Origin: Proteobacteria bacterium SG_bin4
GTDB lineage: Bacteria; Pseudomonadota; Gammaproteobacteria; Burkholderiales; Nitrosomonadaceae
Length of the DNA: 64,000 nt
Direction of reading: 5' to 3'
Assembly: GCA_002083395.1 (NCBI GenBank)
Contig: LWDH01000055.1
Coordinates: 44,101-108,100, forward strand
Positions 18,315 to 26,309 of the stretch are shown piece by piece. The position numbers and the translations under genes are program-made. The notes beneath the pieces were generated by a model, which was given only the letters and a program-made list of their open reading frames with translations, had not been told where the DNA came from and did not search any database. Positions within the stretch are counted from its first letter, which is position 1. Each line of letters starts with the position of its first letter.

Positions 18315-20138
18315 TCACTGAATCGGATTTCGTTGCGCCGCTGTCAGTTGACTAGCCCATTCGGCCGGTAAATTTTGCACCCAGCCGTTATAAACCAGCG
18401 GAATTGGCAATATCCCTTGTCCGCCCATGCCCGGATGCGCCGAAATGGTGTCATCAATGGCAGTGTTACCCGCCGCAAAGAGCCCCACTGCGCCGACAAT
18501 GACCGCATCGGCTGGATTCCCATCGTTGTTCGGATCGACATCGATGATCAGCATCCGGTTCGAAAATTTGCTGGTGACGTAGGCATAATAACCGCCGCCT
18601 TGCTTAGCGCCGTATTGCACGCCGTGACAACCCGGATCACAAGGTAACATGGCTACCACCTCATCGGTTAGGGTGTTCACGATCGTGATCGTACCGGTCA
18701 GCGTATTGGCGGTTACCATGTTTTTCCCATCCGGAGATACCGGTGTTTGAATCGGCAATGCGCCAACCGGGCCTGTAATGGCTCCAGTAATGGGATTGTA
18801 GTTTGCTATCAGATTGATGTGTTTTATTACCCGATGGGTGTCCATATTGATGACCGTGATGGTGCTATCGAGCAGATTCGCCACGTAGTATTTGCTGGCA
18901 TCGGGCATCATCCCAGTAGCTAGCGGATGGCTGAGCGGACCGCTGACCGGCAGGATGGATTCGATTCGATCGCTGTGGAAATTGTATTGCGTGGTATCGC
19001 CGTTCAGTACATTGGGGGTTACCATGATCTTGCCGTCATGACTCATCCAGTGTGCATGCGGATTACCCCTGCCGATATCGACGCGGCGCAATACTTGCGT
19101 GGCAAGTGGCGTAAGTTCCATCACCGAATCGGTCCGCACATCGCCATTGTTGGTGATATGAATCAGATCGGAATCGGTCAGCGTCATGACATGGGCCGGC
19201 GCTTCACCAACTGAAACATTGCGGATCAACCGGCCAGTTGCGCGATCATAGACCGTCAATTTCTTATCAAACCACTGTGTCACATAAATCACGTTTTGAT
19301 CTCTATCGGTCCACATGTTATGCGGATTGTTCATTTTGATCGATGGCAATGCTACTTTGCGTTTGACATGCCAGGAAGCGCCATCCACTGCAGTTACCGT
19401 TCCTGGTTTATCTTTTCCCAGTGTTTCTTCGAATTGTGTGGCGACCCAAATTTCACCCACAGCCGGTGTCGCTGGCTTAGCTAGGGGTTTGAGCGCAATA
19501 TCGTTGCCGTAGCGGGCATTGAGTACCGCTGGCAAGTTCACCACGCCAATGTCGACGCGCACATCGACATTCGGGTAGTTAATATGCCAAGGCGCATTGC
19601 TTGCATAGTTCTGCCAGTTACCCGGATTGGTCGCGATAAAGAAGGTCCGCAATAACCGCGTTGCCAGGTCGCTGCTGCTGGGAATCTTGATGCCATTAAT
19701 CAGACTGAGATTGGCTCCGAGATCCAAACCAGCGGTGCTTGGATCGTCAACAATCACTGCACCGAACATATAAGGATGAATACTGCAAGTGAATACATAC
19801 AGACCCGGTGTTGTCAGCGTCAAACTGTCGCCCCCTTTCTTCGGCTTGGTGTTAAAGGGCATGCCGGCCGCTCCGGTTGGATAGATTAAGCTGGTCCGGG
19901 TATGCACGGTATTGGAATTACCGGAAAAATTGACGCGCACCCCCGGCGCCGCGATGGCTATGGAACGATTACCGGCAACTGCCGCACCGGTGTCAAACCA
20001 GCGCCCCGGATGATCGGTTAATTCAAAATTGACTTCATTAGCGCCAGCAAAAGCAGTATTTGCCGGCAACATTATTAGCGATAAGGTCAGCAACGTAATC
20101 GAGATACAAGCTTTCTTTATTGCGGACACTTCGAACAT
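18315..20138 (-). CDS. Exported cupredoxin plus YVTN beta-propeller protein
   Basis: A 607-residue periplasmic protein. GGGAGG precedes the ATG at 20138; a start nine codons upstream would include this ribosome site. A signal peptide ends near AFAGA (about 31). Residues 35-130 form a plastocyanin-like domain with type 1 copper ligands H79 and, in VFTCSIHPYMFG, C118, H121 and M124. Residues about 190-600 form a YVTN-type beta-propeller with repeats such as MTLTDSDLIHITNNGD and VSPDGKNMVTANTLTGTI. It includes a CDPGCH motif (C500, C504, H505). It is homologous along its whole length to the C-terminal two thirds of the protein at 60859-63603. An electron-transfer or copper-linked role is inferred. 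Confidence 0.82.
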   Translation of the reverse strand: MFEVSAIKKACISITLLTLSLIMLPANTAFAGANEVNFELTDHPGRWFDTGAAVAGNRSIAIAAPGVRVNFSGNSNTVHTRTSLIYPTGAAGMPFNTKPKKGGDSLTLTTPGLYVFTCSIHPYMFGAVIVDDPSTAGLDLGANLSLINGIKIPSSSDLATRLLRTFFIATNPGNWQNYASNAPWHINYPNVDVRVDIGVVNLPAVLNARYGNDIALKPLAKPATPAVGEIWVATQFEETLGKDKPGTVTAVDGASWHVKRKVALPSIKMNNPHNMWTDRDQNVIYVTQWFDKKLTVYDRATGRLIRNVSVGEAPAHVMTLTDSDLIHITNNGDVRTDSVMELTPLATQVLRRVDIGRGNPHAHWMSHDGKIMVTPNVLNGDTTQYNFHSDRIESILPVSGPLSHPLATGMMPDASKYYVANLLDSTITVINMDTHRVIKHINLIANYNPITGAITGPVGALPIQTPVSPDGKNMVTANTLTGTITIVNTLTDEVVAMLPCDPGCHGVQYGAKQGGGYYAYVTSKFSNRMLIIDVDPNNDGNPADAVIVGAVGLFAAGNTAIDDTISAHPGMGGQGILPIPLVYNGWVQNLPAEWASQLTAAQRNPIQ

Positions 20139-20222
20139 AAAAACCTCCCTCTTTAAAATATGCAATAAGCATGATTGGGTTTACCGGATAACAATCCGCT
20201 TAAAATTTGCCGGCAGATAACC

Positions 20223-20343
20223 GTGTAAAAATCTCCCGCACAACTGAACTATACGTGGGAAAAATTTCCATGTCAACATTCTGTGTAACAATTTCCCACA
20301 ATCAGCTATAATGCTTGCATTTTTATGTGAAATTGTTTTTCAC
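20223..20343. promoter_or_regulatory. Cluster of four GTG...CAC palindromic operator candidates
   Basis: Four related imperfect palindromes lie between two divergent genes: 20223-20241 (GTGTAAAAATCTCCCGCAC), 20255-20272 (GTGGGAAAAATTTCCATG), 20283-20299 (GTGTAACAATTTCCCAC) and 20327-20343 (GTGAAATTGTTTTTCAC). The shared pattern is GTG, an A-rich half, a T-rich half, then CAC. The third overlaps the -35 region of the promoter at 20284-20312 and the fourth lies just after its expected start point. This is the arrangement of repressor operators; the DUF6502 protein encoded next to it is the natural candidate ligand. Confidence 0.6.
20284..20312 (+). promoter_or_regulatory. Sigma-70-like promoter for the DUF6502 gene
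   Basis: A perfect TATAAT at 20307-20312 lies 17 bases after TGTAAC (20284-20289), a partial match to TTGACA. Transcription would start near 20319, about 40 bases before the ATG. A weak -35 within a palindrome fits a regulated promoter. Confidence 0.55.
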
Positions 20344-20357
20344 CCATCAATCAATTT

Positions 20358-21257
20358 ATGCATGGCGTTCGCACCAATCATTCGTATTCAACAGCTGTAA
20401 TCGTGGCATTGCGCCGGATTTTGCGGCCGTTGGTGAAACTGATGCTGGCAAAAGGCATTACCTTCCCGTTCTTGTCTGAATTACTAAAGGGTTTATTTGT
20501 AGAAGTTGCTGACAGCGAATTCAGAATCGACGGTAAGCCTTCGACTGACAGCCATTTGAGCTTATTGACCGGCATACACCGTAAAGATATCAAGCGGCTA
20601 CGAACTTGTTCGCATAGCGATGCCGAAACAATCCCGCAGGCTGTATCGCTGGGTACGCGCCTGATTAACTTATGGAGCAGCGATCCGCGTTTTCTCGACG
20701 AAAATAACCAACCTAAGCCATTGCCTCGTTTTTACAAAGACGGCGGTGACATTTCTTTCGAAGGATTGGTCACCAGCGTGAGCTGCGATATCCGCTCACG
20801 GGTGGTGCTGGATGAGTGGCTCAGGCTGGGTGTTGCCCATTTTGACGAAAACAACCGGGTTTGCCTGAATACCGCAGCATTTATCCCGGCCAACGGATTC
20901 GAAGAGAAAGTTTATTATTTCAGTCATAACCTGCACGATCACACAGCGGCAGCAACCAGTAATCTGCTCGGCGACAATCCGCCATTTTTAGAGCGAAGCG
21001 TATCTTACGACGGGCTCAGTGCCGATTCTGTCAAGAATCTTGCAGAAATATCGGAACAACATGGAATGGAGGCGCTGCTCGCCATCAATAAATCGGCAAT
21101 GGAGTCTGAGAAAAACGATACCGGCAAAAACGTGCCGCAGCATCGTATGACCTTCGGTATTTATTACTATACCGAACCGGTTAAACCCGAAGCACCGGCC
21201 GATGAAAAAACAAAAGAAACATCACCCACGCCAGACGATCACCCCCAAGCCGGATGA
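20358..21257 (+). CDS. DUF6502 family protein, putative DNA-binding regulator
   Basis: A 299-residue cytosolic protein. Residues about 10-85 (LRRILRPLVKLMLAKGITF, then LSLLTGIHRKDIKRL) are the conserved DUF6502 N-terminus; the second piece reads like the recognition part of a helix-turn-helix, with the preceding FPFLSELLKGLFVEVA helix. The C-terminal half is variable. No ribosome site is visible at this ATG. The gene is preceded by a promoter overlapped by palindromes and its stop overlaps the next ATG (ATGA). I infer an autoregulated transcription factor for this cluster; the family has no established function that I know. Confidence 0.75.
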   Translation: MHGVRTNHSYSTAVIVALRRILRPLVKLMLAKGITFPFLSELLKGLFVEVADSEFRIDGKPSTDSHLSLLTGIHRKDIKRLRTCSHSDAETIPQAVSLGTRLINLWSSDPRFLDENNQPKPLPRFYKDGGDISFEGLVTSVSCDIRSRVVLDEWLRLGVAHFDENNRVCLNTAAFIPANGFEEKVYYFSHNLHDHTAAATSNLLGDNPPFLERSVSYDGLSADSVKNLAEISEQHGMEALLAINKSAMESEKNDTGKNVPQHRMTFGIYYYTEPVKPEAPADEKTKETSPTPDDHPQAG

Positions 21258-22903
21258 ACAATAACCTCCCGCCCGCCCTTAGGCTTTTCATTGCACATTT
21301 CGCAAGCGCTGTAGCGATCACCTTGTGCTTTTCTGCCAGTGCATTTGCCAAGAATAATTGCGATACCCATGCGTCAACAATTAACCCTGCAGTGATCGCG
21401 CAGGCGGATTCCGGGATCGGCGGCACCGGCATAGCACCCGCCGAATCGGGCATTGGCGGCACTGGATTGTACGCAGGCGGTATCGGTGGCACCGGCAACC
21501 TCGCCGGCGGTATTGGAGGAACCGGCCAGGTTGCAAGCGAAGGCGGCATCGGCGGCACTGGCATCATCGGTATTATCACCGGTTTCGCCAGCGTCTGCGT
21601 GAACGGTATCGAAGTACATTACGATAACACCACGCCGGTTCAAGTTGACGGCCGTTCCGCGACCATTCGCGATCTCGCGGCAGGGCAACTCATCGCCGCT
21701 CAAGCGCTCGGCAGTGGAACGGAACTTACCGCCCGTCACATCGCAGTCACTCATGCCGCGATTGGTCCAATCAGCTCGATCGATCATGAAAAAGGTGAAA
21801 TACGCGTATTAAATCAGACCGTACAAATTACCCGCCTGGAAGATCGCGACAATCTATCCGCTTTAAAAACTGGCGACTGGGCTCAGGTCAGCGGCCACAG
21901 GCTTACCGGCGGCGCGATCGTTGCATCGCGGATTGACACCATACCGCCACGACCGGAAGCGAAAATCAATGGCTACATCACCCACATCGACAGCCAAGGC
22001 TTTGAAGTCAACGGTACGCGTGTCAATTATGAAACACCGCCAATTGCGGAAATTTCCCGTGGCATGGAAATCTCGGTTAGTGGCCACTGGCAGGGCGACA
22101 GATTGCATGCGCAACAAATACTAATAGAACCGACTCGTCAAAGCATCGGCAACGTGCAAAACATCGTTATTGAAGGATATATCCATGCGCTGGATGACAA
22201 GTCCATGAGCCTGGGTAACCGGATTGTGACACTTGATTCCGGGACCCAGATTGCGGGTGCCTCAAGAAGCGAACTGCGGCCTGATCAGCGAATTCAAATC
22301 AGCGGTCCGGTAGGATCCGATCAGCGCATTACGCCCGAACGAATCGAAATAAAACAGGAACAATCGTTGTATTTGCAGCAGCGAATTGATCACGACACCA
22401 TCGATAACCGTCAGCAAGATCAAAACAAGTCTGGCAAAGACGAGCCGGCGCTCAAGTCGCTCGATAGCGGCAAAGACGGAAAAGACCGTGACGATAAAGA
22501 CAACGATCAGAAAAATTCCGGTAGCGGCGAATTGAAAAAAGAAAGCGGTCATTCGTCCGATAAACAAGGTAATTCTGACAATAACGCCCGCTTAAACGAT
22601 CACAACAAGCCATCCGGAGAAGAGAAAAAATCCGATCGATCCGAATCGTCCGGACACGAAAAATCCGGCGACAGTCAAGTCTCAGATAACTCTGAAAAAG
22701 CCAGCGATTTGCTCCGTGAGGAGGAAAACCAGGATCGAAACGATCGGGATCATGGCGGACACTCCGATCGGGATTCCGGTCACCGCGATACCGATCAGCT
22801 TCGCGACAATATCCGCGATATCGATGTTCGCGAGAACGTCAGTGATCGCCCCGAAATTCCCGGACGGGATTTCAGCCATCGTGACAGGGATTTCGATCAA
22901 TAA
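21254..22903 (+). CDS. Secreted DUF5666 protein with GIGGTG repeats and charged tail
   Basis: A 549-residue protein translationally coupled to the DUF6502 gene. After a signal peptide (FIAHFASAVAITLCFSASAFA) come five GIGGTG repeats within about 60 residues. Then follow three to four DUF5666 units (for example INGYITHIDSQGFEVNGTRV and IEGYIHALDDKSMSLGNRIV), small beta-barrel-like modules of about 65 residues. From about residue 380 the sequence is a low-complexity region of Asp, Lys, Ser, Glu and His, ending in Asp/Arg-rich HRD/DRD repeats. Such a charged tail is probably disordered and may bind metal. It is likely exported or surface-exposed; its function is unknown. Confidence 0.75.
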   Translation: MNNNLPPALRLFIAHFASAVAITLCFSASAFAKNNCDTHASTINPAVIAQADSGIGGTGIAPAESGIGGTGLYAGGIGGTGNLAGGIGGTGQVASEGGIGGTGIIGIITGFASVCVNGIEVHYDNTTPVQVDGRSATIRDLAAGQLIAAQALGSGTELTARHIAVTHAAIGPISSIDHEKGEIRVLNQTVQITRLEDRDNLSALKTGDWAQVSGHRLTGGAIVASRIDTIPPRPEAKINGYITHIDSQGFEVNGTRVNYETPPIAEISRGMEISVSGHWQGDRLHAQQILIEPTRQSIGNVQNIVIEGYIHALDDKSMSLGNRIVTLDSGTQIAGASRSELRPDQRIQISGPVGSDQRITPERIEIKQEQSLYLQQRIDHDTIDNRQQDQNKSGKDEPALKSLDSGKDGKDRDDKDNDQKNSGSGELKKESGHSSDKQGNSDNNARLNDHNKPSGEEKKSDRSESSGHEKSGDSQVSDNSEKASDLLREEENQDRNDRDHGGHSDRDSGHRDTDQLRDNIRDIDVRENVSDRPEIPGRDFSHRDRDFDQ

Positions 22904-23141
22904 CTCACAAAGTTACTCATCAATGAAAAATTAATATTATAGTATTCAATCAATTAAACCATCTTTGCGGAAATTAATCATTTACTTTTTGATTAAATAT
23001 ATTTATTCTGAGTAGGAATATAAGCAGATAGTTTGTAGGAAATTCTGCTTACCTTTTCCAGCAAGTACACATTATTCATTCTCGAGAAAATCCGGGTACG
23101 CCAATCCGCTTTGAAGCAACTGCAAACATTACTAGATTCTT

Positions 23142-24446
23142 ATGTATCGCTCTTTATCAACGCTTGCTCTTGTCATACTTTTGTTAGTTCCATTCTCTGC
23201 CGCTGCCAATGGATTAAGTTTCAGTACGGCAACCGATTTCACCACCGGTAATTACGGCGGCGCCAGTTCAACAGATATTTGGTACGTCCCTTTTACCGCC
23301 CGCTACGACAAGGATCGCGCATCCTTTCGGTTAACGATCCCCTATCTCAACATCTCGGGACCCGGAAACGTACTGGGACCCGGTATCGGCGGCGTTGACG
23401 GACGCGGAACACTTATTGGTGGCGGGCCTACCGGAGTAAGCTCTGGCAGTGGCGGTGGTATCGTCGTCTGCGATGAAGATAAAGAAAATTGCTCAGGAAA
23501 AAACCCGGGGCGTAGCGACGACAATTCCGGCCCCGGCGGTGGTGGAGGCGGTGGTGACGACGATGATGACGACTCCGATGGTGGTGGAGGCGGCGGTGAC
23601 GACGACGGTGACGACTCCGGTGGCGGTGGAGGCGGCGGTGGCGACGATGACGACGACTCCGGTGGCGGTGGTGGAGGTGGTGGCGACGATGATGACGACT
23701 CCGGCGGAGGCGGAGGCGGCGGTGATGACGATGACTCTGGTGGTGGCGGTGGCGGCGGTGGCGACGATGACTCTGGTGGTAGCGGAGGCGGCGGTGACGA
23801 CGATGATGATGACTCTGGTGGTGGCGGAGGCAGCGGTGGTGGAGGCGGCGACGATGACAATGAAGACGCCGGCAGTGCGGTTTCCAGAATAAAACTCAGC
23901 AAAGTCACTGCTGCCGGTTTAGTTGGCGGCATCCCTCTAGGAGGGCCGGATCTGCCGAGCTCCACACGCTCGGGTTTAGGTGACATCATCGCGGCATTTA
24001 GTTACAACCTGATTGATCACGCACCGAGCGGCATCATTTTCGATATTACTGCGCGTTTCAAAATTCCGACTGCCAGCGAAAGCCAAAATATGGGGACTGG
24101 CAAAATCGACTACGCCATTCAGGGCGACTTGTTTAAAACAATCTCCAAATTCACGCTCAGCGCAACCTTAGGGTACCGTTTTCTGGGTAATCCTAGCGGG
24201 ATTACGTTTCATAACGTGATATACGGTGCCGCGGGTATCGGCTATCAATTGTCACCGACGGTCACCGTCGGTACCAGCTACCATATGGGGCAATCACCTG
24301 TGAGATTGGAAGACAGCAGGGATTTAACACTGTATTTGTCACAGCGAGTAACCAATCATTTCAGGCTCAATATTTACGGTTTACGCGGCTTCTCGGATCG
24401 CAGTCCTGATTGGGGCGGCGGCATCAATCTGCGCTATGTTTTTTAG
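23142..24446 (+). CDS. Outer-membrane barrel protein with Gly/Asp-block insertion
   Basis: A 434-residue protein with a signal peptide (MYRSLSTLALVILLLVPFSA). The N-terminal part (FTTGNYGGASSTDIWYVPFT, FRLTIPYLNISGPGN) and C-terminal part (DIIAAFSYNLIDH, FTLSATLGYRFLGNP, and a final GGGINLRYVF ending in Phe) look like strands of an outer-membrane transporter-type barrel. Between them, residues about 130-244 are almost only Gly and Asp with single Ser residues. The insertion likely sits in an extracellular loop and could bind calcium or other cations. No ribosome site is obvious. It follows the DUF5666 gene by 238 bases and may belong to the same system. Confidence 0.72.
   Translation: MYRSLSTLALVILLLVPFSAAANGLSFSTATDFTTGNYGGASSTDIWYVPFTARYDKDRASFRLTIPYLNISGPGNVLGPGIGGVDGRGTLIGGGPTGVSSGSGGGIVVCDEDKENCSGKNPGRSDDNSGPGGGGGGGDDDDDDSDGGGGGGDDDGDDSGGGGGGGGDDDDDSGGGGGGGGDDDDDSGGGGGGGDDDDSGGGGGGGGDDDSGGSGGGGDDDDDDSGGGGGSGGGGGDDDNEDAGSAVSRIKLSKVTAAGLVGGIPLGGPDLPSSTRSGLGDIIAAFSYNLIDHAPSGIIFDITARFKIPTASESQNMGTGKIDYAIQGDLFKTISKFTLSATLGYRFLGNPSGITFHNVIYGAAGIGYQLSPTVTVGTSYHMGQSPVRLEDSRDLTLYLSQRVTNHFRLNIYGLRGFSDRSPDWGGGINLRYVF
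23530..23873 (+). repeat. Gly-block/Asp-block tandem repeat inside the barrel gene
   Basis: About nine imperfect units of 27-45 bases encode six to eight Gly followed by three to six Asp and a Ser. The DNA alternates GGYGGH-type and GACGAT-type triplets. Synonymous codons vary between units, so the protein pattern is conserved more strictly than the DNA. The repeat opens long, meaningless frames on other strands. Confidence 0.85.
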
Positions 24447-24489
24447 AACAAGGACCGTGTCCGCGAACACCCTTTAATCGAAGGAGTGA

Positions 24490-25467
24490 TCATGAGACCA
24501 GTAAACCGTCCGCTTTGCGCTTGGCCAGCAAGCAAATGAGATCGCAACCAATATGTGCTGCGGCTAATGCAGTGATTTGACCATGATCGTAAGGCGGCGA
24601 CACTTCTACGACATCCATACCGACGAGATTAATCGCAGTGAAGCCACGGATAATACTGAGCGCTTGCGCAGTCGAGAGGCCGCCGCAAACCGGTGTACCG
24701 GTGCCGGGTGCGAAAGCCGGATCGAGACAGTCGATGTCAAAAGTCAAATAGGCTGCACGATTCCCCACAATCCGTTCAACTTCGGCGATGACCGCATCGG
24801 TGCCATGGCGGTGTACCCAAGTCGCATCCAGAACATGAATGCCCATAAAATCATCATTCCAAGTACGAATACCGATTTGCACCGAGTGCCTCGGATCAAT
24901 CAAACCGTCCCGGACAGCTTTATAAAACATCGAGCCGTGATTCAATGAATTTGGCGATTCGTCTGACCAGGTATCGCTATGTGCGTCAAAATGAATCAAA
25001 GCCAGTGGCTCTCCAAATTTCTCCGCGTGCGCTTTGAGCAGCGGGTAAGTCACATAGTGATCGCCACCAAAAGTCAGCATGCGCGCCCCGGAATACAAAA
25101 TATGCCGGGCGTGATCGGCAATCGTTTCGTGAATCGTCATCGGATGATGCACATCGAGATAACAATCGCCGAAATCGATCACGGCCAGATTTTCAAATGG
25201 ATCAAATCCCCAAGGGTAAGGTTTGAGAGAAGCCACTTCCGCTGACGCCACACGAATTGCTTGCGGCCCGAACCGGGTGCCGGAACGATAAGTCACCGCC
25301 AGATCGAACGGAATACCGCTGATCACTAATTCCGCTCCGCTCAGGTCCTTGCTGTAATTGCGCCGCATAAAAGAGAGCACGCCCGAAAAAGTCGGCTCGC
25401 GTAACATGCCATAGAGATTGTCACGCGCGATCGCGCCATTGATCTTGATTGAATCATCGATTGTCAT
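24490..25467 (-). CDS. speB: Agmatinase-type ureohydrolase
   Basis: A 325-residue member of the arginase/agmatinase family, which hydrolyses guanidino compounds to urea and an amine using two Mn ions. The metal ligands are in FGGDHYVTYP, IHFDAHSDTW and TFDIDCLDPAFAPGTGTP; GLSTAQALSIIRGF and GMDVVEVSPPYDH complete the signature. I chose the ATG at 25467 because AAAGGA precedes it; an upstream start adds 30 residues. Agmatine to putrescine is the usual reaction, but related guanidinobutyrase or guanidine hydrolase activity cannot be excluded. Urea from this reaction would be of interest in a nitrogen-metabolising organism. It is convergent with the barrel gene. Confidence 0.85.
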   Translation of the reverse strand: MTIDDSIKINGAIARDNLYGMLREPTFSGVLSFMRRNYSKDLSGAELVISGIPFDLAVTYRSGTRFGPQAIRVASAEVASLKPYPWGFDPFENLAVIDFGDCYLDVHHPMTIHETIADHARHILYSGARMLTFGGDHYVTYPLLKAHAEKFGEPLALIHFDAHSDTWSDESPNSLNHGSMFYKAVRDGLIDPRHSVQIGIRTWNDDFMGIHVLDATWVHRHGTDAVIAEVERIVGNRAAYLTFDIDCLDPAFAPGTGTPVCGGLSTAQALSIIRGFTAINLVGMDVVEVSPPYDHGQITALAAAHIGCDLICLLAKRKADGLLVS

Positions 25468-25635
25468 AAGGGTTCCTTTGCTAACTGCGGCATAAATTTC
25501 ACGGTTAATTTGCATCCCAAGTTGTCCATCATATGGTTTTGCACGCAACAGATTCAAGTGCTACTGTTCAAATAAAGAACTGTGGTTGGATCTCTATGAT
25601 GGCTTGACGTTATAATCATAGCGTTTGAGCAATGA

Positions 25636-26160
25636 ATGTTTATGAATATTATGCAATTTCCAATTAACCTCAAGTATATTGTTGCGATGTTTCTAGCAAC
25701 CGGATTAGTGAGCGGTTGCGCTTCGATGTTTTCCGGTGGCTCATCGCCCGGCCCCGATACCCGGGATTATCGCGCGCCGAATCTTAACGCGGCTTATAAC
25801 AAGCCCTATAAAGTCAAAGGGGTTACCTACTATCCATTACGAACGGCATCCGGTTATCGTGAAATCGGCCATGCTTCCTGGTATGGCTCGGAATCCGGCA
25901 ATCGAACTGCGATGGGGACTCGCTTTGCGCCGCATGGTTTAACAGCCGCTCACAAAACACTGCCGTTGCCGACCCGGGTCAGGGTCACCAACTTACACAA
26001 TGGCCGCTATGTAGATGTCATTGTCAACGATCGCGGGCCTTTTAAAAAAGGCCGGATTATCGACTTATCGCACGGTGCGGCGAAAAAAATCGGATTACAC
26101 GGCATCGCCAAAGTAAGAGTCGAACATCTGGGCGATAAAATCAGTCAAACTGAAAAATAA
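25636..26160 (+). CDS. rlpA: RlpA-like septal ring lipoprotein
   Basis: A 174-residue lipoprotein; LVSGC gives a lipobox with the modified Cys at residue 28 (26 if the second ATG at 25642 is used). The C-terminal domain is the double-psi beta-barrel of RlpA: HASWYGSESGNRTAMGTRF, GLTAAHKTLPLPTRVRVTN and IVNDRGPFKKGRIIDLS. In Pseudomonas RlpA is a lytic transglycosylase acting on peptidoglycan lacking stem peptides, at the division septum. The SPOR domain found in longer members is absent, so localisation to the septum is uncertain. No clear ribosome site decides between the two starts. Confidence 0.86.
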   Translation: MFMNIMQFPINLKYIVAMFLATGLVSGCASMFSGGSSPGPDTRDYRAPNLNAAYNKPYKVKGVTYYPLRTASGYREIGHASWYGSESGNRTAMGTRFAPHGLTAAHKTLPLPTRVRVTNLHNGRYVDVIVNDRGPFKKGRIIDLSHGAAKKIGLHGIAKVRVEHLGDKISQTEK

Positions 26161-26309
26161 GCCATAGCAATCGCACTTGAAATAGCCGTTCTAACTCAGC
26201 GTTAAACATTCTTTTCAAAGATATATCATTACATTACCTCTTTAAGCGATTCTCAGAGTTGTTTAGAATGAATGGACAACTTAGTTTCTCTTAAAGGTGG
26301 GTAATAACA

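Noticed and set aside
21414..21570. GIGGTG-coding repeats considered as a CRISPR array or DNA tandem repeat
   Set aside because: Repeat units are only about 18 bases, spacing varies from a few to about 25 bases, and the frame is maintained. It is a protein repeat.
23342..23989. Pro/Ser-rich frame opposite the Gly/Asp repeat, and an Ala/Val/Met/Thr-rich frame in another register
   Set aside because: Both arise from the regular triplet repeat of the barrel gene. The barrel frame has a signal peptide and matching strands at both ends.
24480..24539. GAAGGAG followed by ATG at 24492 and 15 sense codons on the plus strand
   Set aside because: The ribosome-site match is good, but the frame closes after 15 codons and runs antisense to the end of the agmatinase gene. 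There is no support for expression.
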